A stretch of 64,000 bases of DNA, from contig JAZLIT010000217.1 in the NCBI GenBank assembly GCA_045617525.1, positions 34,949-98,948 of the forward strand. The letters are read 5' to 3'. Origin of the DNA: JAZLIT01 sp045617525 (GTDB lineage Bacteria; Bacillota; Bacilli; Bacillales_A; Planococcaceae). Positions 7,034 through 16,043 of the stretch are shown one piece after another (the first letter of the stretch is position 1; each line of letters opens with the position of its first letter). Both the position numbers and the translations under genes were made by a program. The notes beneath the pieces are model-generated. The model searched no databases and was not told the DNA's origin. It saw only the letters and a program-made list of their open reading frames with translations.

Positions 7034-9538
7034 ATGCCGCATAATCCTGGTTTATTTGAGCTTAATAAATTATTTATTGTTGGCCGTCCAATCGTGTCGA
7101 TATTTCATAATGAAGTAAATATGTACTCGATTGTACGTGTAAAAATACATGAAACAAATCTTCAATACGAAGAAAAGGAAATTATCGTTGTTGGCTATTT
7201 TCCGAAATTACATGATGAGGACACGTATCGATTTACAGGTATGACGAAATCGCATCCGAAATACGGCATACAATTTCAAATTGAAACATTTGAAAAAATC
7301 GTTCCTGCAACAGAACAGGGGATTGTTCATTATCTATCAAGCGATTTATTCCCTGGAGTAGGAAAGAAAACGGCAGAGACAATAGTAGAAAAGCTAGGTG
7401 TTGATGCGTTAACGCTCATTTTAAATGACCCGAATGCGCTCGATGCAGTGCCAAGACTAGCTACAGAAAAAAAGCTAGCGATTAGACAAGCTATAGAGGA
7501 AAATTTAGGTCTGGACCGCATCATGATTCATTTGAATGGATGGGGATTTGGTCCGCAACTTGGAATGAAAATTTATCAAATGTATCGTGAGGAAACGGTT
7601 GAAAGGTTAACTGAAAATCCATATCGCTTAATTGAGGATGTGGAGGGCGTTGGCTTTGGGCGAGCAGATGAATTAGGCGAGAAATTAGGTATGGTTGGCA
7701 ATCATCCAGACCGTATTAAAGCAGCTATTTTTCATGTACTTACAAATGCTTCTCTATCAGAAGGTCATGTGTACGTTGAGGCAGAGCAAATTTTACCGCA
7801 TGTAAAGCAAATACTTGAACAGAGCCAACGTATTGAAATTCCATTCGACGCTATATCACAAGCATGTATTGATATGCGAAATGAAGGGAAAATTTGTGGA
7901 GAAGAAATGCGACTTTACTTACCATCACTTTATTTTAGTGAGGTAGGGATCGCGTCAAAGATTCTGCAATTACGTGAAAAAAATAAAGATAGCCAAAGCT
8001 TTTCGTCGGATGAAATACGCAAGGCGATAGGTGAAGCAGAAGAGCGACTGAGCGTAGAGTATGCAACAACGCAGGCACAAGCAATTGAATCGGCTTTAAA
8101 CAGTGCGGTAATGATTTTAACGGGTGGCCCTGGTACAGGGAAAACAACGGTAATTAAAGGGCTCGTTGAAGTGTATTCAGAGTTACATGGTTTATCATTA
8201 GATCCACTTTATTATGCTAAAAAAGAAGAAGCATTTCCGATTGTGCTTGCCGCTCCAACTGGACGTGCTGCAAAGCGTTTGGCTGAGTCAACAGGATTAC
8301 CTGCAATGACGATTCATAGATTGCTGGGCTTTACTGGTCAAGAAAAGGGTAAAGATGAGGAAAATGCGCGCGAAGTGGAAGGGAAGCTAATTATTATCGA
8401 TGAAATGTCGATGGTGGACACGTGGCTTGCACATCAGCTTCTAAAAAGTTTGAATGATGATGTACAAGTTGTTTTTGTTGGCGATCAGGATCAGCTACCT
8501 CCAGTCGGTCCGGGTCAAGTACTGAAGGATCTATTGGCATCTAAGCAAATACCTATCGTTGAGCTGACTGATGTTTACCGACAAGCGGAGGGCTCAACGA
8601 TCATTGAAATTGCGCATCAAATTAAAAAGGGTATCGTTCCGGCAACGTTAACGGATCGTACAGCAGATCGTTCATTTATTAAAGCATCTGGCGATCAAGT
8701 AGCTAATGTTGTGACTCAGGTCGTAAAAGGTGCGTTGGCAAAGGGGCAATCAGTCCGTGATGTGCAGGTACTAGCTCCGATGTATAAAGGACCAGCAGGG
8801 ATTGATGCGTTAAATAAGAAAATACAAGAGCTTGTTAATCCAAATGATGGTTCGCGTAAAGAAATCGTTTTTATGGATACGATATACAGAATCGGTGATA
8901 AAGTACTTCAACTCGTGAATCAACCGGATAAAAATGTATTCAACGGTGATATGGGTGAAGTGATTTCTATTTTAAAAGCGAAGGAAACGATTGAAAAGCA
9001 GGATTTATTAATTGTTTCTTATGATGGTATTGAAGTGGAATATCAGCGTAGTGATTTAAATCAAATTACATTAGCCTACTGTTGCTCTATTCATAAATCC
9101 CAAGGTTCCGAATTTCAGACGGTTATTATGCCGGTAGTGCGTGGCTATTCGAAAATGCTTCGCCGTAACTTACTATATACAGGGATTACACGTGCAAAAA
9201 GTTTCTTGATTTTATGTGGAGAGCCAGATGTTTTGGCAAATGGACTAGCGAAGACAGATGATCTTATGCGTTTGACGAGCTTAAAGGTTCGATTAAATTC
9301 GGCCGAAGCCATTACTCAACTTCCTGTTAAAAATGTACTTCCTAATGAAACTAAACAAGAAAATAAAAAAGAGCCAAAAGAACAACCGAAAGAACTATAC
9401 AATGTAGTTCAGGAGCAATTGTTCGTGAGTGGAGATACGGCTTCTATGCCATTTTTAGACGCAAAGACTGCTATTCAAATTCATCCCATGATAGGAATGG
9501 AAAATGTTACACCTTATCAATTTCTAAACGAAAAATAA
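7034..9538 (+). CDS. recD2: RecD2-type DNA helicase (SF1B)
   Basis: RecD2 is a 5'-3' DNA helicase not associated with RecBC; in B. subtilis (yrrC) it supports replication-fork progression and mismatch repair. Visible order: N-terminal OB-like region (to about 90), helix-hairpin-helix segments (LFPGVGKKTAE near 106-117; VEGVGFGRADELG near 204), Walker A LTGGPGTGKTT near 363-372, IIIDEMSMVD Walker B, GDQDQLPPVGPG motif III, and C-terminal HKSQGSEF and YTGITRAK motifs. The last ~80 residues are a polar tail. About 834 aa. GTG 7031 and ATG 7034 are adjacent candidates; the ATG sits eight bases after AGGAG. Confidence 0.95.
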   Translation: MPHNPGLFELNKLFIVGRPIVSIFHNEVNMYSIVRVKIHETNLQYEEKEIIVVGYFPKLHDEDTYRFTGMTKSHPKYGIQFQIETFEKIVPATEQGIVHYLSSDLFPGVGKKTAETIVEKLGVDALTLILNDPNALDAVPRLATEKKLAIRQAIEENLGLDRIMIHLNGWGFGPQLGMKIYQMYREETVERLTENPYRLIEDVEGVGFGRADELGEKLGMVGNHPDRIKAAIFHVLTNASLSEGHVYVEAEQILPHVKQILEQSQRIEIPFDAISQACIDMRNEGKICGEEMRLYLPSLYFSEVGIASKILQLREKNKDSQSFSSDEIRKAIGEAEERLSVEYATTQAQAIESALNSAVMILTGGPGTGKTTVIKGLVEVYSELHGLSLDPLYYAKKEEAFPIVLAAPTGRAAKRLAESTGLPAMTIHRLLGFTGQEKGKDEENAREVEGKLIIIDEMSMVDTWLAHQLLKSLNDDVQVVFVGDQDQLPPVGPGQVLKDLLASKQIPIVELTDVYRQAEGSTIIEIAHQIKKGIVPATLTDRTADRSFIKASGDQVANVVTQVVKGALAKGQSVRDVQVLAPMYKGPAGIDALNKKIQELVNPNDGSRKEIVFMDTIYRIGDKVLQLVNQPDKNVFNGDMGEVISILKAKETIEKQDLLIVSYDGIEVEYQRSDLNQITLAYCCSIHKSQGSEFQTVIMPVVRGYSKMLRRNLLYTGITRAKSFLILCGEPDVLANGLAKTDDLMRLTSLKVRLNSAEAITQLPVKNVLPNETKQENKKEPKEQPKELYNVVQEQLFVSGDTASMPFLDAKTAIQIHPMIGMENVTPYQFLNEK

Positions 9539-9557
9539 AAGTAAAAATGTGTGAAAT

Positions 9558-9595
9558 AAAGCGTTATTCATTGATTAAAAATGAATAACGCTTTT
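9558..9595 (+). terminator. intrinsic terminator after recD2
   Basis: Long near-perfect stem (AAAGCGTTATTCATT with AATGAATAACGCTTT) ending in a short T run, 20 bases after the recD2 stop. Confidence 0.8.
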
Positions 9596-9742
9596 GATTT
9601 GGAGCAATATAAAGAAACGGAATTACTAGTTGAAATTTTTGATAAATAAGAAAAATCTTTTTTTAAAGTATTTACCTTACGCTGTGATAACATATATCAA
9701 TCATCAGACATTTGAAGTCGAATGTCATTAGTTGTAAACCTT

Positions 9743-9760
9743 TATGAAAAGGTTTTCATA
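9743..9760 (+). promoter_or_regulatory. cre-like palindrome upstream of nupC
   Basis: A perfect 8-2-8 palindrome, TATGAAAA-GG-TTTTCATA, 20 bases before the nupC start. Its core TGAAAAGGTTTTCA matches the CcpA cre consensus TGWAANCGNTNWCA except for the first central base (G for C). The nupC operon is under carbon catabolite repression in B. subtilis, so a CcpA roadblock or operator is plausible. A second, weaker inverted repeat lies at 9707-9726. No purine-riboswitch core was seen. Confidence 0.5.
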
Positions 9761-9780
9761 AACATAGTGGGAGTGAAATT

Positions 9781-10992
9781 ATGAATATTCTTTGGGGCAT
9801 CATCGGAATTACAGTCGTATTAGGTATTGCTTTCGCATTTTCAACAAATCGTAAAGCGGTTAACTGGCGAACGGTTCTTGGAGGTTTAGCAATTCAGCTA
9901 TTATTTGCATTTATTGTATTGAAATGGGAAGTTGGTCGTGAAGCATTAAAGATGCTTTCGGATGGCGTTCAAAATCTAATTGGCTATGCAAATGAAGGGA
10001 TTGTCTTCGTTTTTGGTGGATTAGTAGGAAATGATAATGTTGGCTTTATTTTTGCAATTAGCGTATTAACGATCATTATTTTCTTCTCTGCATTAATTTC
10101 TGCTTTATATTATTTAGGAATTATGCAATTTGTCATAAAATTAATCGGTGGATTTTTATCAAAGCTTCTTGGTACGAGTAAAGCAGAATCTGTTAACGCA
10201 GCTGCCAATATTTTCGTTGGCCAAACAGAAGCTCCGTTAGTTATTCGTCCATTCTTAAATAAAATGACGAAATCAGAAATGTTTGCAGTAATGACTGGTG
10301 GTTTAGCATCGGTGTCAGGTTCGGTATTAGCTGGTTATGCACTATTAGGTGTACCACTTGAGTATTTATTAGCAGCAAGCTTCATGGCTGCTCCAGCAGG
10401 TTTAATTTTAGCTAAACTAATGATCCCAGAGACAGAAAAAGTTGATGAGTCAAATTTTGTGATGGAAAAAGATACAGACTCAGCTAACGTAATTGATGCA
10501 GCAGCTAAAGGTGCTTCTGATGGTATGAAGTTAGCAGTAAACGTGGGTGCGATGTTACTTGCATTTATCGCTTTAATCGCATTAATTAATGGTCTTTTAG
10601 GTGGTATTGGTGGTTGGTTTGGTCTTGAAAATATAACGCTTGAAAACATCTTAGGTTATGTGTTTGCACCACTTGCATTTGTAATTGGTGTTCCATGGGC
10701 AGAGGCTGTACAAGCAGGTTCTTTCATCGGTCAAAAATTAGTATTAAACGAGTTCGTTGCATACTCAAACTTTGGTCCGATTATTGAAACGTTCACACCA
10801 AAAACAGCAATCATTATTTCTTTTGCACTATGTGGTTTTGCAAACTTAAGTTCAATGGCGATTTTAATTGGTGGATTAGGTTCAATGGCACCAGGTAAAC
10901 GTCCTATGATTGCGAAGTTAGCTATAAAAGCAGTAATTGCGGGTACGCTAGCATCTTTACTAAGTGCAGCAATCGCAGGTATGTTCTTGTAA
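9781..10992 (+). CDS. nupC: NupC-family nucleoside transporter (CNT)
   Basis: A concentrative nucleoside transporter of the inner membrane that imports nucleosides with protons or sodium. 403 aa with about ten hydrophobic segments. Recognisable: GQTEAPLVIRPF in the substrate and cation region, the Gate domain GGLASVSGSVLAGYALLGVP, and the conserved C-terminal ALCGFANLSSMAILIGGLG. GTGGGAGTG precedes the ATG. It is monocistronic here, unlike the dra-nupC-pdp operon of B. subtilis; a deoC copy lies 43 kb away in the same window. Confidence 0.93.
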   Translation: MNILWGIIGITVVLGIAFAFSTNRKAVNWRTVLGGLAIQLLFAFIVLKWEVGREALKMLSDGVQNLIGYANEGIVFVFGGLVGNDNVGFIFAISVLTIIIFFSALISALYYLGIMQFVIKLIGGFLSKLLGTSKAESVNAAANIFVGQTEAPLVIRPFLNKMTKSEMFAVMTGGLASVSGSVLAGYALLGVPLEYLLAASFMAAPAGLILAKLMIPETEKVDESNFVMEKDTDSANVIDAAAKGASDGMKLAVNVGAMLLAFIALIALINGLLGGIGGWFGLENITLENILGYVFAPLAFVIGVPWAEAVQAGSFIGQKLVLNEFVAYSNFGPIIETFTPKTAIIISFALCGFANLSSMAILIGGLGSMAPGKRPMIAKLAIKAVIAGTLASLLSAAIAGMFL

Positions 10993-11029
10993 TATACAAG
11001 AAGTGAAGAGCATTTGATTGAAAAACAAT

Positions 11030-11068
11030 AAAAGTAGGGGTCTCGAGAAATCGGGCGCCTACTTTTTT
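11030..11068 (+). terminator. intrinsic terminator after nupC
   Basis: AAAGTAGG/CCTACTTT stem with a run of T to 11068, 40 bases after the nupC stop. Confidence 0.75.
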
Positions 11069-11133
11069 ATCGTTTATCTGAATAATGAGATTACAGATTT
11101 TCGGGGGAAAATAACTTTGTTAGATAAATAACA

Positions 11134-11162
11134 TTGACACATATGCGTTCCTTTTTTATAAT
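11134..11162 (+). promoter_or_regulatory. sigma-A promoter of alaS
   Basis: Consensus TTGACA (11134-11139), a 17-base spacer and consensus TATAAT (11157-11162). It lies directly upstream of the alanine T-box leader, placing the transcript start near 11169. Confidence 0.88.
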
Positions 11163-11184
11163 GAAAGGTAGAATAAAAACAAAT

Positions 11185-11410
11185 CGATGATGGAAAAAGT
11201 AAAGTATCGAATGTGTATAGAAAGAGATTTCCTAGGCTGAAAAAATCTCCGCAAAAAATACTTGAAAGCTACTCCAGAGAACAGCTAATCCCTGTCGTTC
11301 ACTTACGTTACAAGTGCTGAGATATAAATTGCAGCTGCATTTTATAAATTAGGGTGGTACCGCGAGATAACAGTCTTCGTCCCTTACTAGGGATGGAGGC
11401 TTTTTTGTGT
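11185..11410 (+). promoter_or_regulatory. alanine T-box leader of alaS
   Basis: A T-box senses uncharged tRNA-Ala and switches between terminator and antiterminator. Visible: stem I with a loop-E pair (AGTA at 11199-11202 opposite GAA at 11264-11266), helix AAGTAT/ATACTT, specifier codon GCU at 11268-11270 followed by A (alanine), the T-box core AGGGTGGTACCGCG at 11351-11364, and a 12-bp terminator stem (about 11374-11401, with G-U pairs) followed by six T. The UGG of the core is the site that pairs with the tRNA acceptor end. Confidence 0.92.
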
Positions 11411-11465
11411 CTTACGGGGGCATAATATCATCGAAAACGTATTAAAAATTAGGAGGAAATTACAC

Positions 11466-14126
11466 ATGAAAGCAACAGATATTCGTAGTCTTTACCTTGA
11501 ATTCTTTAAAGAAAAAAATCACCACCACGAACCATCAGCACCACTTGTACCGATTAATGATCCGTCATTATTATGGATTAACTCTGGTGTAGCGACATTA
11601 AAACCATATTTCGATGGTCGTATTATTCCAGACAACCCACGTATCACGAACGCGCAAAAATCAATTCGTACAAACGACATTGAAAACGTGGGTAAGACTG
11701 CGCGTCACCATACATTCTTTGAAATGTTAGGGAACTTCTCGATCGGTGATTACTTCAAAAAAGAAGCAATCCACTACGCATGGGAATTTTTAACGGATAA
11801 AAAGTGGATGGGCTTTGATCCTGAGCTTTTATCAATTACAGTGCATCCAGAAGATCATGAAGCATATGATGTGTGGTTTAACGAAATCGGTATTCCTGAA
11901 GAACGTTTAATCCGTCTAGAAGGAAACTTCTGGGACATCGGTGAAGGTCCATCTGGTCCAAACTCAGAAATTTTCTATGACCGTGGTGAAGCGTACGGAT
12001 TTGGCGCGCCTGCTGAAGAAATGTACACAGGTGGCGAAAATGAACGTTACCTAGAAATTTGGAACTTAGTGTTCTCTCAATTCAATCACAATCCGGATGG
12101 TACTTATACGCCACTTCCAAAGCAGAACATCGATACAGGAATGGGCTTTGAGCGTATTGTATCTGTTGTGCAAAATGTACCTACAAACTTCGATACAGAT
12201 CTTTTCATGCCAATTATTGAAAAAGTGGAAGAGTATGCAAATCGTAAATATAAACGTCCGGGTGAAGTAGATTTACAAGAAATTTTTGGTTCAACTGAAG
12301 ATATAAATACGCCATTCAAAGTAATTGCTGACCATATACGTACAGTAGCATTTGCAATCGGTGACGGCGCACTACCATCAAATGAAGGTCGCGGCTACGT
12401 TTTACGTCGTTTATTACGTCGTGCAGTGCGTTATGCAAAACAAATCGGCATCGAAAAACCATTTATGTTCGAATTAGTGCCTACTGTCGGTGCAATTATG
12501 GAAGACTTCTACCCTGAAGTAACAGCGAAAACGGAATTCATCCAACGTGTAATTAAAAATGAAGAAGTTCGTTTCCATGAAACACTTGATGGCGGTTTAG
12601 CAATTTTCAATGATGTAGTAGAAGCGCAAAAAGCAAAAGGTGAAACGGTAATTCCGGGAGCTGATGCGTTCAAATTATACGATACATTCGGTTTCCCAAT
12701 CGAATTAACGGAAGAGTATGCGGAAGAAGTAGGCATGACAGTTGATCAAGCTGGCTTTGATGCGTCAATGGGAGCTCAACGTGAGCGTGCTCGTAATGCG
12801 CGTGCGGATGTTGATTCAATGCAAGTTCAAAACGAAGTATTAACAAACTTAAAAGCAACTTCTAAATTTGTGGGCTTCGAAACATTAACAGTGGCTACTA
12901 AAGTGGCATCAATTGTTGTAGATGGTCAAGAGTCTTCGGTTGCTTCTGAAGGTCAAGAAGCACTAGTAATCCTTTCTGAAACGCCATTCTACGCAGAAAT
13001 GGGTGGTCAAATTGCTGACCATGGTTACATTTCTAATGACCGCTTCACAGCATTCGTGAAAGACGTGCAAAAAGCGCCAAATGGTCAACCGCTACACACA
13101 GTAGTTATTGAATCAGGTGAAATGAATGTGAATGATGAAGTAACAGCTGCTGTAAACCGTGAAGAGCGTAACTTAATTATTAAAAACCATACAGCGACAC
13201 ACTTAATGCAACGTGCGCTAAAAGATGTATTGGGCGATCATGTCAATCAAGCGGGTTCTTACGTTGGTCCAGACCGTTTACGTTTTGACTTCTCACACTT
13301 CGGTCAAGTGACAAAAGAAGAGCTAGCGCAAATTGAATTAGCAGTAAATGAAAAAATCTGGGAAGATATCGAAGTTGTTATTCAAGAAATGGCAATCGAT
13401 GAAGCAAAAGCGATGGGTGCAATGGCATTATTCGGTGAAAAATACGGAGATGTTGTACGTGTTGTAGCTGTTGGAGATTACTCAATTGAATTATGTGGTG
13501 GTATTCACGTAACACGCTCATCAGAAATCGGCTTCTTCAAAATCGTTTCTGAAGGTGGTATTGGAGCAGGAACACGTCGTATCGAGGCTGTAACAGGTAA
13601 GGGCGCATACCTTGCTGCGAAAGAAGAGGAAGCGGTACTAGTTGAAGCTGCGGCTCAGTTCAAAGCGAATCCGAAAGACCTAGTGGCACGTGTGACTTCA
13701 TTGCAAGTGGATTATAAAGAATTACAACGTGAAAATGACTCATTATCACAAAAAATTGCTAACGCTCAAGCAGGCGCAGTTTTAGATGCAGCACAAAAAA
13801 TTGGCGATGTAACGGTATTATCTACACGCGTTGATGCCAAGGATAATAATCAACTTCGTCAAATGATGGATGATTTAAAAGAAAAAATGTCAGCAGCAGT
13901 AATCGTACTTGGTGCAGTAGATGGCGATAAGGTAATGCTGTGTGCTGGTGTGACAAAAGACATCATCGGCGGTAGCTACCATGCAGGTAATATCGTGAAA
14001 ATGGTAGCAGAAGCATGTGATGGTAAAGGTGGCGGTCGTCCTGATATGGCAATGGCTGGAGCGAAAGACGGCTCAAAACTTGAAGTAGCGTTAAATTCTG
14101 TGTATGATTACGTTAAATCCATTTAA
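11466..14126 (+). CDS. alaS: alanyl-tRNA synthetase
   Basis: Class II synthetase that charges tRNA-Ala and edits mischarged Ser/Gly. Domains in order: catalytic core from residue 1 (motif 2 region TARHHTFFEMLGNFS; motif 3 region GRGYVLRRLLRRAVR), editing domain with the zinc motif HxxxH (HTATH) and CxxxH (CGGIH), a coiled-coil linker near 730-765, and the C-terminal DHHA1 domain (GKGGGRPDMAMAGAKDG). 886 aa, normal. AGGAGG precedes the ATG. Expression is controlled by the alanine T-box upstream. Confidence 0.98.
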   Translation: MKATDIRSLYLEFFKEKNHHHEPSAPLVPINDPSLLWINSGVATLKPYFDGRIIPDNPRITNAQKSIRTNDIENVGKTARHHTFFEMLGNFSIGDYFKKEAIHYAWEFLTDKKWMGFDPELLSITVHPEDHEAYDVWFNEIGIPEERLIRLEGNFWDIGEGPSGPNSEIFYDRGEAYGFGAPAEEMYTGGENERYLEIWNLVFSQFNHNPDGTYTPLPKQNIDTGMGFERIVSVVQNVPTNFDTDLFMPIIEKVEEYANRKYKRPGEVDLQEIFGSTEDINTPFKVIADHIRTVAFAIGDGALPSNEGRGYVLRRLLRRAVRYAKQIGIEKPFMFELVPTVGAIMEDFYPEVTAKTEFIQRVIKNEEVRFHETLDGGLAIFNDVVEAQKAKGETVIPGADAFKLYDTFGFPIELTEEYAEEVGMTVDQAGFDASMGAQRERARNARADVDSMQVQNEVLTNLKATSKFVGFETLTVATKVASIVVDGQESSVASEGQEALVILSETPFYAEMGGQIADHGYISNDRFTAFVKDVQKAPNGQPLHTVVIESGEMNVNDEVTAAVNREERNLIIKNHTATHLMQRALKDVLGDHVNQAGSYVGPDRLRFDFSHFGQVTKEELAQIELAVNEKIWEDIEVVIQEMAIDEAKAMGAMALFGEKYGDVVRVVAVGDYSIELCGGIHVTRSSEIGFFKIVSEGGIGAGTRRIEAVTGKGAYLAAKEEEAVLVEAAAQFKANPKDLVARVTSLQVDYKELQRENDSLSQKIANAQAGAVLDAAQKIGDVTVLSTRVDAKDNNQLRQMMDDLKEKMSAAVIVLGAVDGDKVMLCAGVTKDIIGGSYHAGNIVKMVAEACDGKGGGRPDMAMAGAKDGSKLEVALNSVYDYVKSI

Positions 14127-14159
14127 TTAATAGGTTGAATCAGTTATACTAATAGAAAT

Positions 14160-14183
14160 GGAGATGGGTGAATTTCCATCTCC
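14160..14183 (+). terminator. hairpin between alaS and ireB, weak terminator or attenuator
   Basis: Perfect 8-bp stem GGAGATGG/CCATCTCC with an 8-base loop, followed only by TTATT. The poor T tail means it could be a leaky terminator or an RNA processing/stability structure. It lies 26 bases before the chosen ireB start. Confidence 0.4.
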
Positions 14184-14209
14184 TTATTCATGAAAGCGGG
14201 GTGCGGTCT

Positions 14210-14482
14210 TTGAGTTCGTTTGATCAAACGATGAAGTTTAGCTTTACAGATGAGTCAATGGAACAAGAGGTTAAGCAAGTTATGCTTAAGGTGTATGCTT
14301 CTTTAGAAGAGAAAGGGTACAATCCGACGAATCAAATTGTTGGATATTTACTTTCAGGTGACCCTGCATACATCCCACGCCACCAAGATGCAAGGAATTT
14401 AATTCGTAAACTCGAACGTGATGAAATTTTAGAGGAACTAGTTAAATTTTATATTAGAAAGAATACTGAGGCGAATGAATGA
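14210..14482 (+). CDS. ireB: IreB family regulatory phosphoprotein (YrzL, UPF0297)
   Basis: A small cytosolic protein (90 aa); in Enterococcus IreB is phosphorylated on threonine by the PASTA kinase IreK and modulates cell-envelope stress resistance. The sequence (M)SSFDQTMKFSFTDE with Thr7, GYNPTNQIVGYLLSGDPAY and IPRHQDARNLIRKLERD matches B. subtilis YrzL closely. The start is TTG at 14210, supported by GGGGTG seven bases upstream and by family alignment; the longer frame to 14168 begins inside the upstream hairpin loop. It overlaps ruvX by four bases (ATGA), as in other Firmicutes. Confidence 0.92.
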   Translation: MSSFDQTMKFSFTDESMEQEVKQVMLKVYASLEEKGYNPTNQIVGYLLSGDPAYIPRHQDARNLIRKLERDEILEELVKFYIRKNTEANE

Positions 14483-14895
14483 GAATAATGGGCTTAGACG
14501 TCGGCACACGTACTGTCGGCGTAGCAATAAGTGATGCACTTGGGTGGACTGCTCAAGGGATCGAAACGATTAAAGTGCATGAAGAGCTAGAAGAATTTGG
14601 AATAGAACGCATAAAAGAGCTTGTCAAAGAGTATGTTGTGACAGGGTTCGTCGTAGGCTATCCAAAAAATATGAATAATACGATTGGCCCGCGTGGTGAA
14701 GCTTCAGAGGCATATAAAAAGCTTCTTGAAGAAACATTCGGATTCCCAGTAACACTTTGGGATGAACGTCTTACAACAATGGCCGCCGAACGCGTGTTAA
14801 TTGATGCGGACGTTAGCCGTAAAAAGCGTAAAGCTGTTATCGATAAAATGGCTGCTGTAATGATCCTGCAAGGGTATTTAGATAGTAAAAATTAA
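14479..14895 (+). CDS. ruvX: YqgF/RuvX RNase H-fold nuclease
   Basis: A 138-aa RNase H-like protein, described as a putative pre-16S rRNA nuclease and as a Holliday-junction resolvase. Visible: MGLDVGTRTVGVAISD with the first acidic residue, VVGYPKNMNNT, and LWDERLTTMAAE ending in KKRKAVIDKMAAVMILQGYL. Start overlaps the ireB stop (ATGA), so it is translationally coupled. Full length. Confidence 0.93.
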   Translation: MRIMGLDVGTRTVGVAISDALGWTAQGIETIKVHEELEEFGIERIKELVKEYVVTGFVVGYPKNMNNTIGPRGEASEAYKKLLEETFGFPVTLWDERLTTMAAERVLIDADVSRKKRKAVIDKMAAVMILQGYLDSKN

Positions 14896-14974
14896 TTTAC
14901 ACAAAGCACTAAAGGCGAGTAACAGCAGGTGCACAAAAGGAGAAATCCTTAATTTAATGAAGAGGTGATCTTGA

Positions 14975-15268
14975 ATGACACAAGAACAACAAAACAATAT
15001 TACAATCGTTGACGAAAATGGAAACGAACAACTTTGCGAAATTTTACACACTGTAGAATCAGAAGAGTTTGGTAAATCATACGTACTATATTCTTTAGTA
15101 GGTGCTGAAGAAGACGAAAATGGCGCAGTAGAAATTTTCGCATCATCTTTCACACCAGCTGAAAATGGTGAAGATGGCGAATTAGAGCCAATCGAAACTG
15201 AAGCTGAATGGGATTTCATCGAAGACGTTTTAAACGCTATCGAAGATGAAATGGGCGAAGAAGAATAA
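14975..15268 (+). CDS. DUF1292 protein (YrzB-like), single domain
   Basis: An acidic 97-aa protein of the DUF1292 family, function unknown. The core (ITIVDENGNEQLCEIL, FGKSYVLYSLV, EIFASSFTP, LEPIETEAEWDFIEDVL) is typical. GAGGTGATC lies before the ATG. It follows ruvX as yrzB does in B. subtilis. Its domain is repeated twice more in the next gene (15336). Confidence 0.9.
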   Translation: MTQEQQNNITIVDENGNEQLCEILHTVESEEFGKSYVLYSLVGAEEDENGAVEIFASSFTPAENGEDGELEPIETEAEWDFIEDVLNAIEDEMGEEE

Positions 15269-15279
15269 TTTTTTATTCG

Positions 15280-15316
15280 AGCAGAGGGAGGCATTCGTGT
15301 CGCTCCTCTGCTTTCT
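15280..15316 (+). terminator. hairpin between the DUF1292 genes
   Basis: AGCAGAGG/CCTCTGCT stem (15280-15287 with 15305-15312) followed by a weak TTTCT tail. Likely a partial terminator separating the two DUF1292 genes. Confidence 0.55.
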
Positions 15317-15335
15317 ATATCTAAGGGGGATTAAA

Positions 15336-15869
15336 ATGAACGACAATGAACAAGTTTTTAAATTGCAAAATGAAGATGGCAGCGAGCAGCTTTGCCGAGT
15401 TGTTTTCACATTTGATTCGGAAGAACATTCATATGTTTTATTCACGATGATTGCTGAAAATGGTGAAGAAAATTCAGACGTATCGGCGCTTCGTTATGAA
15501 GTTGATGAAAACGGTGAAATGGCAGATTTCGAAAACCTAGAATCAGATGAAGAATGGGCAATGGTTGAAGAAGTGATGAATACATTGATCGATGAGTTTA
15601 GTGCGGATCAAAATAACTTTATTACGATTACAGATGAAAACGGTGAAGAAGTGATCTGTGAGATTTTCCATCGCTTTGAACTAGCTGAATTTGGTAAATC
15701 ATACTTATTCTACGGCTATGCTGAAGTAGAAGGAGAGCATCAAGAAATTTTTGCTTCTGCTTATACTGCAGATGAAACAGGTGCTGTTGAAGATTTAATG
15801 CCAATCGAAACAGATGAAGAATGGGCGAAAATTGAAGCGGTACTATTAACGCTACAACAAGGTCATTAA
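15336..15869 (+). CDS. tandem DUF1292 protein (two domains)
   Basis: 177 aa containing two DUF1292 units: residues about 5-87 (QNEDGSEQLCRVVFTFDSEE ... NLESDEEWAMVEEVM) and about 93-175 (ITDENGEEVICEIFHRFE ... PIETDEEWAKIEAVLLTL). The second unit resembles the neighbouring single-domain gene more than the first does (FGKSYLFYG, EIFASAYT), which suggests duplication and fusion. Strongly acidic, no signal or membrane segment. The start at 15336 has AAGGGGGA upstream; the frame is open 30 codons further, across the upstream hairpin. Function unknown. Confidence 0.85.
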   Translation: MNDNEQVFKLQNEDGSEQLCRVVFTFDSEEHSYVLFTMIAENGEENSDVSALRYEVDENGEMADFENLESDEEWAMVEEVMNTLIDEFSADQNNFITITDENGEEVICEIFHRFELAEFGKSYLFYGYAEVEGEHQEIFASAYTADETGAVEDLMPIETDEEWAKIEAVLLTLQQGH

Positions 15870-15943
15870 GAAATCGAAATAGGTCGGCCACGTTGTTTCC
15901 AATGTGAAATTACATTTACTATGTAAGATATAGAAAACCTCGT

Positions 15944-15986
15944 AAAATGGTATGACTGAAGATAGATTTCCAGTCATACCATTTTT
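15944..15986 (+). terminator. intrinsic terminator before mltG
   Basis: AAAATGGTATGACTG/CAGTCATACCATTTT, a 15-bp perfect stem followed by T, after the tandem DUF1292 gene. Confidence 0.85.
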
Positions 15987-16043
15987 ATTGTGTCTTATTG
16001 GGATTTCTTGTATTATATGAAAGAGATATAAGGGGGGAATCCC

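Noticed and set aside
9581..9649. 22-codon frame (MNNAFDLEQ...) downstream of recD2
   Set aside because: Its ATG lies in the descending arm of the recD2 terminator and there is no SD; likely chance.
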